Source: Cololabis saira (lineage: Eukaryota; Chordata; Actinopteri; Beloniformes; Belonidae). Taken from it: DNA of 64,000 bases. The notes under the pieces were generated by a model. The model made no database searches. It was not told where the DNA came from and worked only from the letters and a program-made list of their open reading frames with translations. This document shows positions 49,531 to 60,599 of this stretch, piece after piece. How positions within the stretch are numbered: position 1 is the stretch's first letter; every line of letters begins with the position of its first letter. The stretch is taken from contig NC_084587.1 in NCBI RefSeq assembly GCF_033807715.1, positions 16,474,017 to 16,538,016 on the forward strand, in the 5' to 3' direction. The position numbers and the translations under genes are program-made.

Positions 49531-52500
49531 AACAGTGATGGATTTTAAAGCAAATCTTTTATTGCGTAACACTATTCTTAGCGTGGTTTTAATTCAGATA
49601 CTTAACCTTTGTCATATTGCTCCCTTTTTCTTTTTTTAGCTGGATTTTTCAGGGGTTTCTTTTTTGTCTTTTTGGAAATTTAGACGACCTGGCTCAAAAG
49701 CATGTAGAAATGTTTAGAATAAAGTATTTAAGTAGTAAAGATTGAAGTAGTAAACCTGCCCAGCGTCCCAAAGTTCAGTTGTTTGGCAAAACCTTTCTTT
49801 CCATATTTTTTCTGACTGAGCGTCTGCATTTACAGCATGGCCTAAAGATCTGCGAATGCACCTGCTTACGTATTTTTTATTTAGCCAAGAAAATTGTAGT
49901 TCGGTGTAAGTCCAAAGAATGATATGTCTTTAATGAATTCCAAATGAAACAAACTCCTTTTTATGTGTCAAAACTCCCAAATCTTTGATAAAAATGTTAT
50001 ACTTTTTTAAACAAAAATATGGAAATGACTCAACTGCTCCCCGCTCAGTTTTCAGACTGTTTTGAAAGTACCATTCTGGTACTCGTAGTGTATTTTGTGT
50101 AGAAACACTTGTCGATGTGCACATTCTTACTCACTCAAAACATGAAGTTCGGAGTCGGGAGGATGCAATGATGTATTTTCTGCAGGCAAGCACTTTCTCA
50201 CCTTAGTTGTTCTTGGCTTTATAAACCTGGGTGTGTTCTACAAACCGGTCTTAAAGTACAATTGTTCATTCTGCACCCTAAACATTCAATACACTCATTT
50301 TATAAATGTTTAAAAGGGAGTTTTTAATCCTTATATGATGCTGTTTTTTTTTAAATAATAAAGCACCAAAATAACGATATTTTTAGCTGAATTGAAGCTT
50401 AATCTTGTGACCCTGTGAAAGCTAAAGCTGCTAGGGGTCATGTGTCCTCGGGGAAACTCTCTAAGCCCATGAAGGGTAACTCCTGATGGATTAAACAAAT
50501 ACGATGCAGAACTACTGCACCAACAGATTTCAGTAATAGATTATTTAAAATGTTCCAGAATAAAGTATTAAATTGGGATCATGCGTTTTGTAATTTTGTC
50601 AATATGTTTGAGCGGCAAATATGATCATTGTTTCCCTCAGCGGCAGTCCTACTCTCATCATTAACATTTTTACACACAAAATGTATGGTGCTTATAGAAA
50701 AAATATAGAATGCATGACATATAGAAAGTAGAATAGTTTTGAATAAATAAAAACCCTTCTTTGAAGCCATAAGGCAGTAATTTGATGTGCTGCATGTCTT
50801 ATTCATTTCGACCACTAGATGTCAATGTTGGCCTTGTCAGACGGCTACGATCTTGTCCTTTTTTCATTGTTAATTGAAGTCCAACTTTAATTTCATGTCT
50901 CTTTATTAGGATACGTCCAGAATATACAATGATAAAATATGTACACAAGATAAAACCACACAATATTCAGGACAAAAATGACTACATGCAAAAGTCATTG
51001 GTTAGTGTGGCTTCCCTCAGAACCGCACGGGGTTAACTGTCTTTAAGAAGGCCCTACCCATACAGGTTTTTGCACAAATATATAAATAGGATTCAAAGAG
51101 CAAGGTTTGTGTACGTAATACGCTGGTCGTGAGTGTGTAAATCCACACAAAATAAATCCAATTAGTAGGAGCGAAAACGTTGGTACAACCAAACATGGCA
51201 GCGGTCAACCTAATAGCATCCCCGGGTACGATTGTACCCAAAGATAAAGGTGATTAATTTTGCTCTGAAGTATGTTATATCATTTTTATGACAGAAATGT
51301 TATCAGATTATTGCGAAGGACAAACACAATGGATTGCCAGGCGTCTACAGATTGAATCCTGGGTGACAGATTAAACATCAGGAAATAACATTACAAAAAA
51401 AAGGGCTGAAAGGAGAAAAACACTGAAAAGTTGGCAGGAATAAGTTTTAATTGTTAAATCTCAATCTACACATAGTCTGTAAACAACATAAATATGTAAT
51501 TTAATGTAAATTAAATACAAATTGAATAAGAAAAAGAGGGAAATCATTCAGAAAGTACAAGATAAACTACCTTCAAAATATCATGTTAGAACAAGATCAA
51601 AAGTATAAAGAGTAGAGTGAGTTGGCCTGTTTCCATTTTTTTTTTAGAAAAAAATACATTTAAATCAAATATATTGTTGAATACAATATTTAAGTTACCC
51701 AGTATACATGCATGTCTAAGTTCATCCGTCCTTTTATCTCAGTCCATCATCAGTAACTGCTTTCTATTCTCCAGGGTTATTTTCCCAGTCGTCTTTGGTT
51801 GGACAGGTCTGAATGGTAAAGTCACGCGGTATAATGACTTTATCTGTGATCAGCACTTAGTGAGATAAAAGAAAAATCCTAGAAATCTGATATGAACTCA
51901 GAGCAAGGTCGACGATACACAACAACAAATAGAAGTGCTTTTGTTTGTTTTTAATTTCTTCTTCTTGTTACTGAGTTTGAGTTGAGATTTTATTCGTTAA
52001 CAGGATCTGAAGTTCAGAGAGAGAACCCAAATACAAAACAGAGGAAGGCTGCAGGAGTAACAAGTAAAAGAGTTTTATTGAAACAAAAGGCATTAATAAA
52101 GCGGGAAATAAGGAACCGAAAATCCAAAAACATGCCTCAAAAGGCAACATGAGGAGTGGTAAAAACAAGACACAGACAGAAACATGAGTAGAAAGACGGA
52201 CAGCGAGACAGTCAGAAAGCCAGCAGGATATCACATAGACACACATACATAATGACAAAATTCAAACTCACTCAATCTGCTTCAAGAAACACAACAGAGG
52301 CCACAAACCAAGAAGCACGGGAAAACCAGAAGTAAAACATGACACTAAAAGCTCTGAGAGGTGGACTGCTCCCACTCCTCGACCCTGCGCTTCAAAGAAC
52401 GTGAACATTTAAATAATGAGGAGAAGCTGGCTCACGGATGGAACTTGATCTGTCTGCTGGAGCCAGCTTTCAGGACCATCATTTCCATCAGTATGCTGCT

Positions 52501-53120
52501 CGGTTCTCATCCGGTTTCTTGAAAAAGCTTCACAGAAATAGGACCAGCATTCACTAATCCATTTTTAATGATTTTGTTTTCTTTTTCTTTGGAAATTACA
52601 TTTTTTTTCCTTTTTTATCAAGTTCTCTTGGGTGCTCCAAATTGCACTAATTTTTGATTGATTTAATTTTGACTGTTGAGGCAAAGATGACGTCTCCGCG
52701 GACAGAAGCAGAGCAGCATACCGGAGGCCTTAAATATAAGAAAGTGTGAACGAATCTAAAACGTTCCAAAAACACTGCCGTATTAAGACGCTGTATCGTA
52801 GGATTAGTGTGATTCGCCTCCGTATCTGTGCTACGGAAAAAGTCTGCACACTATTTTTATGTGAGCCCACATCATTTTTGTTGTGTCACAGCCCATTCAG
52901 CTGACAGTCAACACTGATAGCAGACACTCACTGGGATTTCATGCCTTACGAAAAAGCCTTTTATGGCTTTGAGAGCAGAATGAGCCCATGCGCTGCAAAA
53001 CTGTGCCACCTCATGATTTTGTATGATGGTTTGAATGATAGTGTACGAGCGCTTCCTCCCTTCAAAGTCAGTATTTATGATGTTCTTCTCACTTACTTCT
53101 GAGCCACTAGGTCTCTTGAT
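49531..53120. other. Intergenic, no gene recognised
   Basis: AT-rich sequence. Open frames here are short and lack recognisable motifs or plausible splice context. No evc exon (the next gene in human) was recognised. Confidence 0.45.
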
Positions 53121-53126
53121 GATGTC

Positions 53127-53430
53127 TTAAAGGTCCCATATTATGCTTTCCCTGCTTTTCAAAGGTTCAAAATCATCTTCGGCTGTCACATGCACAGTTT
53201 TAGAAATCATTTTAAGGGTTGCACGATTGATTTGGCAATAAATATATTTTGAAAGAGCAGTCATACCAATAGTGTCCAGAGATTTAATTCCTTTCAAAAT
53301 AACTCTCTGCTTACACGAGCAGTAGTTGCTGCTGACGGGGCCTCACAGCTCTAAAGTTATGGTTATATATGCGTGTACTTTTAGCGCAGCTTCACAGCGA
53401 GCACCAACCATCTAATGGCCTGATTGAGTT
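53127..53430. mobile_element. Partial repeat with TTAAAGGTCCCATATTATGC end
   Basis: The left end is a common fish interspersed-repeat terminus, related to 42330. The matching right end (GCATAATATGGGACC-like) is not found, so the copy is truncated or interrupted by the palindrome that follows. Confidence 0.45.
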
Positions 53431-53431
53431 C

Positions 53432-53693
53432 AAAAGCGAGTCAATCTCCATTGACTCCCATATTTAAACGTCCAACTGTATAGCAGAAATTTTTGAAGCT
53501 GGTTTAAAAAAAAAGTTTGTATAAATCAATATATTTATTCCTAATATGACTAATTGAAAGCAAGAAGAAAACAGGCTTCAAAACGGATGCTAATGAAACC
53601 AATGGGATTTTTAAAACAGGCTGTAAACATGTTTATTTCTGCTCTAAAGCTGGACATTTTAACATGGGAGTGAATGGGGAGTGACTCGCTTTC
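53432..53693. mobile_element. Palindromic MITE with about 58-bp arms
   Basis: The arms 53432-53489 and 53636-53693 are reverse complements with several mismatches; shared blocks include AAGCGAGTCA, TGACTCCCAT/ATGGGAGTGA and TTTCTGCT. The flanking CAGCCCCTAGTGGCCAGTCG has a relative at 57295-57320, so a second partial copy lies at about 57165-57325. Confidence 0.65.
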
Positions 53694-55380
53694 ACAGACA
53701 GCCCCTAGTGGCCAGTCGATGAACTGCAACGAGACGTAGCTCTGCATGAGCTTCGACTCAGAAATAAGGTGGTTGATACTTGAGAAAAATAGGCGACAAA
53801 AACCGGTCTTCAGAAACCACTGGGTCACATGACCTAATGCGTTGTCAATTGCTTTATAAAGTCTATGCTTCGGAGTAGCAGAGACAAGCTCATCTGCCGT
53901 GCACTGTTTCTCTCCTTTGATCAGTTGTAATGTTTATTGCTTTGGATGTGCCTGACTATGCAGAAATGGCTTATGTAGCAGGACTCAGCCTTGCATGGTC
54001 CAATTTAAACCCTACATACAAATATATTGCAGGTTGACTATTTTAAATGGGAACAGGCTTCATATACAGTATAAAGCATAGTTATTTTCTTTTTTTTTCT
54101 TTCTTTACTCATGCAATATCTTGTTTTCAAGAATTGTATGAGTAACAACACTCTGAAAGCTCTATATGGTAACTTCCTATATATGCTTTGAAAAAGCAAC
54201 CATGAACATTACAAACATAAAATAAATATACTGTATGTTGAATGTGTGTGACTTATGCTCTACTTTTCATTTTTCATATTGTGCACCTTTTGTATGTTTT
54301 GGCATCTGAGTTCCTTTAAAGCAGCTGCTCAGCATTCCCTTTCTATTGTGATTCAGATAGGAACACAGGTAATAATATATTCAGCTGGAGCCCAGAAAGG
54401 AAAAAAAGAGCACATCTCCTGCCTTGTAGTACACGTGAACTGGATCCAGACAACATCATCTCCACAGAAACCTGCAGAGACCTGCATGCTGCCACCGCCA
54501 TCTGCTCTGGGAGCAAACCAAAGGTTGCAATATTCAGCTTTTGAGGATGAAATGATGCATCTTTTTATTTTCTGTTATTCCTTTTCACCTGCAGGTCATG
54601 AAATCACAGAGTTGGAAAACAGCCGGAAAAAAGGTGGTTCCTGTGTGTGTTTGGGTTTTATAGACATCTGAACAGATGCCATGACAATGCAGTGGCCTCC
54701 CCTCCTTTGAAAGGGGGAGCAAGCTTCTGCTTTTTGAGTAGAACAGTGTCTGCATCCAGGCAAACTGCTGAACTAGTTGTGTTGTTTTCCTACAAGTGAA
54801 TGTCCCAAAGGCTGACGAGGTGCACATCTGAGCTGCTTTCATTTATTATGCAATAAACAAAAATATGCTACAGGTCTCTTCTGAGTGTAGACACCTTAGG
54901 AGTGGAATCCAATTTAAAAAACCTAAAGAAGCAATGAATTTTCTCCGTGTACTGATCTGTAATACAAGATCTGATTGACTTTTAAAATAGCATCGCAAAG
55001 CATTATATTTTCCCGACACGATTAGTCTCTGATTATTTCCCGACCATCGTTGTCTCTTTCCTCATGGTTGAACATCGTTATATCATCCGTTTCATTGACT
55101 CTGTGTAAGGAAAAGTTTAATTTACTTTTAATCAAAGCAATCGCTTTCTGAATTTAGACGAACTAAACATGCAACGCACGCAAAAACAGTCTCAAAGTGT
55201 TTCAGGTTCACTTCAGTCGAGTTGGTGTTGAGCTGCGTGGAAACAAGGATCTGAGGTCAACAAGACGTCTGAGGTGAAGAACGCAGAAAAACGCCAAAAT
55301 GTTATGGAAAACAACCGTAATATTTACACACTCTTACTATAAAAGAAAAGTATGAAACACTTTTTTCTTTTTTTTTTTAC

Positions 55381-55667
55381 TTCAGGTTCTGTGTTGCAGA
55401 GACTTTACAAATGAATTCTTCCATAATTGTACCTAATATCTCACATACCTCTCTTCACAACTACAATCACTACAAGCACACTGAATTTCAAAAAAGATAA
55501 CTGTACAAAAGAGGAAATATTAAGATCTAAACTTGTCGGTGTCCTTTTTCGCTTCAGGTTATGTGTTGCGGAGACTATAAAAATAATTCTTCCATAATTT
55601 CACCTAATACCTCACATAACTCTCCTTAGGACTACAATCACTACAAGCATGCCCCAATTTCAAACAC
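55381..55667. repeat. Direct duplication with 171-bp period
   Basis: About 112 bp starting ACTTCAGGTTCTGTGTTGC (55381) recur at 55552 as GCTTCAGGTTATGTGTTGC, sharing AATTCTTCCATAATT, CACCTAATA-like, CTCACATA and CTACAATCACTACAAGCA. No coding potential. Confidence 0.8.
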
Positions 55668-56365
55668 TTTAACTTTTAAAATTATGGAAAAATTATTGAT
55701 CATAATTTATTTTATAACAAAAGAGGATGCTTTATTTGTTATAAAAGGGTGATTAATAATTGGCTGATGCCAGTTATTACCATAAATAAATGATCAATAT
55801 GAATAATTCAAAATGGGGCACCACCTGAATATTAAGAATTAAGAACTAAACAGCACAATCAGTCTCAAAATAACTGTTGTTCTATGCCTGCCCAGGGGTG
55901 GTGCTAGAGAGTAACAGAGGAGGGAGGGGTTCGAGCACGGGCCACTGCAGCTAGCAAATGTGAGGAATATGTGTAAAATAACCACAAACAGTCTCTCCTT
56001 CTCCTGCGGGAGCGGGGGCGGGGGGGTGTAGTAGGAAAGGATGAGAGAAAGAAGAGGAGAGAGTAAAAACCAGAAAGACTAGAACAACTTCCCACCACCA
56101 GAAAACGAGGCTGCCCCGGCGTCCCCCACGCAGGGACGCGCCGGTGCGAAGTCAGCTTCACAGTTGCGCTCTGGTCCTTCAACCGGGAAATGAGGAAAAG
56201 CTTTTTTTTCTACTTTGGGAGAACGTGGCAACGAGATGCAGCAACGTGGATGCAATAACAGATTAACTAAAAAGAGGCAAACACGCCCCAGCAGCTGTCG
56301 CTAATAAACACAGTCGTGGCGGAATCAGCGGTCCGGCCCACAACTGTGCTACCGGTTTGAGTTAA

Positions 56366-56489
56366 CCTCCTAAGACCTGCTGGAATTTCCTTTTCTTGTT
56401 GATTTGAGCCCCCGTTAAGAAATGTAATATTGTCCTATGGGCAACAAGAGATGAGATGCCCACGTAGGTGCTCGCCAGGTCCTAGGAGG
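56366..56489. mobile_element. Short piggyBac-type MITE with TTAA borders
   Basis: The left end TTAACCTCCTAAGACCTGC and right end CAGGTCCTAGGAGGTTAA are inverted repeats with few differences, bounded by TTAA at 56362-56365 and 56490-56493, the piggyBac target site. The 124-bp interior has no coding capacity. Confidence 0.7.
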
Positions 56490-56994
56490 TTAACTTAGTT
56501 TCTTTGACCAGACAGAGTTTTGTGATTTATGTTCTTCCTCTGAGATGAAGCACCTCCCTGTTTTTATGGCTTTGGTTTTGTTTTTCTTTACTTTTATGTA
56601 AATAAAACACCACATCTTATTTCATATCTGGGCATTTTCTTTTTTTTATGTGAGACTTGTTGTCCTGGCCGAACCCGGGTCGTAAGAAGGCGTTTCAAAG
56701 TGGCTTATTTGTGCAGGGAAAAGTGAAAAAAATTGATTGATTGATTGATTATAACATTAGAACGGTACGTCAGAAACACTGCCCGCTGAGTGATAACGCG
56801 GCGCTGCTGTGTCAGCCTTCAGTAGCCCTTTAAGGTCATGTAGCATGTCAGCCGTGTACAATTAGCGGCACAAGACATGTCTTTAAATTAAGAGGAAAAA
56901 AAACGCTCTGTTGGTCTTTATTCACATTTTAGATGTCAAGTTCACAGAGAGTGCTAAGTGAGAACTAAAGTGATTACATCTAGCCACCAACTTA

Positions 56995-57115
56995 ATGTAT
57001 TTATTTATTTAAAGGTTTAGTTATCAGAGACAATGCACATTAATAATACATTTAAACAAATGTAAAATATGCCCGAATTAGCCAAAAAGGCTATTTTGCA
57101 TCTGCTGTCCCTGAC
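56995..57115 (-). mobile_element. LINE 3'-end fragment
   Basis: ATTTATTTATTTAAAGG, GACAATGCACATTAATAATAC and GCCAAAAAGGCTATTTTGCATCTGC-like sequence resemble, in reverse orientation, a common fish LINE 3' UTR. Family not certain. Confidence 0.4.
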
Positions 57116-57329
57116 GACGACTACAGCTGTCACTCATAAACTATACACCCCTAGTGATGCATGAATGTGGGCTTTATTGATTTTCATCCAATGACACAAA
57201 GATTCACTCCTGTGCGGTTGTCATGGATGTTAAATCCAGATAAAAAACCCGGTTGCAAATATGTGTCAGTGAAGATTGACTCGTTTTCGGATCGAGCCTC
57301 TAGTGGTCATTCAAGGAACTGTATGTCTG

Positions 57330-58930
57330 TGTGCTCATCAAAGAGGAAGTTCAGATGTTACACTTTGACATGAACTTAAAAAAAACAAAACAAACCATTC
57401 GTCTGCCCCAAATCACAAGAAAAAAACAAAACAAAACAACTAAATCCATCACCGGCGGCGCTCCATTTAGTGGGTAATTGTAAATTGCAGAGGTGGAACA
57501 CTAAACTGTCTCATACTGTTTCTGTCACAACCTCGCACTGAAACTGTCAGCTATCAGAGCACAGGTGACAAACTTTGAGATTAAACCATTTAAAAACACA
57601 GCAAGACAGTGGAGACACGGCTATTTGTCTCCTGTCACAGGGGGAGCAGAACGTGGCCAGTCAGAGGATGAGACACACCTCTGCAAACACTTAAATCCTG
57701 CAGGACAGGAGCCACACTTCTTCCCTCCTGAAAACTCCCGAAGGCTAAAACACCAGACAGCGGGAAAGGATTACAAAGTGCAGAGATGGAGACAGATGTA
57801 TACCTTCATTTTGACCCCCTTTACACAAAACCAAGCAACGCAGCCCCCTGTAAAAATCCAATATTTCCTTGGAAATAAATACATAAAAGAATGGGACTCC
57901 TGTTGCAGATGGTATCAAAGTTTGATGTCCCAGAATGCCAGGAGCGCCACATAAAAACTGAGCAGGCAGATTTGGCACGGGGACTGCTGCTTTTACAGCA
58001 ACGCTGCATTGCGTATTTTCTCCCCAAGTGAAACCTCCTGTAGTCATTATAACAAGGCCTGATATGCTGACGGTTGTGGCATTGCACATTCGGTACCATA
58101 CGTTAGTCTTAAACATGATAATTTGCTCTATTTATTTTCATCTTTGTTAAAGAATCCTTGTTTCATAAGATTCCCGTCACAGTGAATGGAAAACAACCAG
58201 CACAACCCGTGGCACTTACTTCCCTGCATGTAAATTATGAAGGCTGACGGCTGTGGGTATTCTCAGCTGCATTAGCATTATTTGAATGACAAACAAATTA
58301 AAAAAAGAAAAAAAATCTATGTAGCTGTATATCAGCCTCAATTAATACTATTATATTCCAAAACATTAAAAGCAATCTGATAATTAAGCTCTTAGCTGCC
58401 ACATAAAACACATATATTTCAGAACATGTGTGATTCAGGCTTCCTATCTTAGAAAGACGCTATCCATCAACTGGATGTGCATTCATACACAAATATGTCG
58501 TGTATGTGTGTTTTTCTGCTCTTCCATCATGTGCACGGATGGCACCGCTTTGATGAGCACCAGCTGATATAAGCACGAGAAGATGAAAAGACATAAATGA
58601 CAGGGTATAGAGGAACACGGGGAGGATCAAATCTCAAATCATCTGTCACAGCACATCGGTGAGAGAAAATGTTTACAGCTCTGCTGTGATGTTTTCCTAA
58701 AGAGAAGAAACTATCATTGGTGGGGTTTTTCATTGAGCAACACTTTCTGCTCGGCTGTGCTGATGGTGGATAATTCTTGCAGAAAGCTGCAGATGTTAAA
58801 GAGAGCACATTATGAAAAAATAAATCACTTTTTTGTGCTTGAGTGGATCCAGCATGCTGGCTGTCTGATGACTAACAACTCAAAAGCTTTCAGATAACGC
58901 AATCTTGTCACTTTGTTTGATGTCACCTAT
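57330..58930. other. Intergenic, no gene recognised
   Basis: Mixed AT-rich sequence. The frame at 57565-57954 has no recognisable domain, no splice context and biased composition, so I do not call it a gene. Confidence 0.45.
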
Positions 58931-59144
58931 GTCTGAAAATGTGTCATTTAGTGAGCGGTTCAGATTTGCAGGGGTACTTTGACATCAGAGACGCAGATTA
59001 TACTAGAATTATCTTACTGCATTTGCTTCACCTCTGGGTGCTGCAAAGCTGTAACCGGAGATTATATAAAAAGAGCTTCTGGAAATTGCTGGCTCCTGCA
59101 GCCAAGCCACCCTCTGGTTGCTTTCTTTATGGACTGACTCGATT

Positions 59145-59750
59145 TGCCCATACCTCCACCGGGACCCAGCTCTACAGAGCTCAGAGGACCCAAAGGCTTT
59201 GGACAAAGATCCTGGAGTCGCTCGATAAAAGCTCCACCGGTCCTGGCTTCAGCTCTGGCACTATTGGATTCAAATGCCATTTCGGTAGAGATGGACAATT
59301 TCATCATAATGAATGTAATGTTAGTTAAAATCCCAGGGCTTAGACAGCGATCCAAATGCTGTGTCAATTAGAGTAGCATGAGACTGTTGAGGGTCCCATG
59401 GCGGTATCACCAGGACCTCTGCCAGTGCTCGGCGAAGCTCTAGCAGCTCTAGCAGTAGTCTTTTCAAATGCTTTCTCAGTAGAGACAATAGAAACGAGGA
59501 TGGCTTGACAAATTTGATTAGACATAATAAAATGTAAGGTTAGTTAGCATCAAAAGCCATAAATGGAGCCTTGTGGATACAACCAGCATTTAGCCGAGCA
59601 TCAGATCGTCAAGGGTCCTGAAGGTGCTGGATCGGACCTCTGTAGATTCTCATTTCAGCTCAGTTTCAAACGTAATGTCATCTGAAATGAGGAAAGATGG
59701 ACAGGTTTGATCGAAATATATGTAAGGCTATATTAGTTTCCAGCACACTT
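59145..59750. repeat. Degenerate tandem repeat, about three units of roughly 200 bp
   Basis: Related landmarks recur in order: GGATTCAAATGCC / TTTTCAAATGCTTTCTCAGT / CAGCTCAGTTTCAAACGTAATG, then GATGGACAATTTCAT / GATGGCTTGACAAATTTGAT / GATGGACAGGTTTGAT, then AATGTAATGTTAGTTA / AATGTAAGGTTAGTTAG / TATGTAAGGCTATATTAG. Units are diverged and unequal in length. Non-coding. Confidence 0.55.
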
Positions 59751-59879
59751 TAGCTTAGCACAAGTTAGCCAGTTCCGCTAAAATAGCTAATTCAAGGTTA
59801 CTTAGCTAAAGAGGATGCGATCCATAAGTGGGCTGCTCCCGCCCAGATTACCCGAAACTGGGTGGCATCATGTCTTAGG

Positions 59880-59982
59880 CAAGGTAAGGCAAGGCAAGGC
59901 AAGGCAAGGCAAGGCAAGGCAAGGCAAGGCAAGGCAAGGCAAGGCAAGGCAAGGCAAGGCAAGGCAAGGCAAGGCAAGGCAA
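59880..59982. repeat. (AAGGC)n pentanucleotide array, about 20 units
   Basis: A near-perfect 5-bp array directly abutting the 3' end of a minus-strand LINE. Read on that strand it is the element's GCCTT tail. Confidence 0.95.
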
Positions 59983-60580
59983 GTTTGTATAGCACAAATC
60001 AACACAAGTTGATTCAAAGTGCTTTACATCAACATTAAAATCAGCAAGACACAATTAAACAAGAAACTAAGAAATAATAGGAAATAAAATGATAAGAGAA
60101 GTGGTAAAATAATAAAAAGCACAAGTTGTTAAAAAGTAAGGGCAGTAGAGTAGGTAAGTATTTAATTAGGGTTAGGGTTGGGTTAGGGTTCAGAGTACGC
60201 TTGAACCCTAAGAGTTCAGAGTATGCTTCAGTAAACAGTAATGTTTTTAGGCCTGATTTAAAGGAGCTGACAGCTGGAGCAGACCTCAGGTCTACAGGAA
60301 GTTTGTTCCACTGGTGAGGAGCAGAATAACTGAACGCTGCCTCACCTTGCTTGGTTCTGGTTCTTGGGACAAACAACAAACCAGATCCAGATGAACCTCA
60401 GGGGTCTGGAAGCTTCATAGGGAACTAACAGATCAAGCATGTATTTTGGTCCAAGACCATTCAGGTCTTTGTAGACCAGCAATAAGATTTTAAACTCTAT
60501 CCTTTGACTCACTGGAAGCCAGTGTAGCGATTTCATGACCGGTGTAATGTGGTCCAGTTTCCTGGTGTTTGTAAGGAATC
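59983..60580 (-). mobile_element. LINE (L2 or Rex1/CR1-like) 3' part
   Basis: Minus-strand frames 60536-60342 (SLHWLPVSQRIEFKILLLVY, LNGLGPKYMLDLLVPYEASR) and 60379-60041 (TRTKQGEAAFSYSAPHQWNK, LPVDLRSAPAVSSFKSGLKT) are the C-terminal end of a non-LTR reverse transcriptase, split by one frameshift. The 3' UTR (AAAGCACTTTGAATC, TGTGCTATACAAAC) runs into the GCCTT tail. 5'-truncated, inactive. Confidence 0.8.
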
Positions 60581-60599
60581 TGTGTTACCAATATGGTGC

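Noticed and set aside
54255..54671. 138-residue open frame
   Set aside because: Starts in AT-rich sequence, no domain or homologue recognised, composition like surrounding non-coding DNA.
57565..57954. 129-residue open frame in intergenic DNA
   Set aside because: No recognisable domain, no splice or promoter context, and an overlapping open frame on the other strand of similar length.
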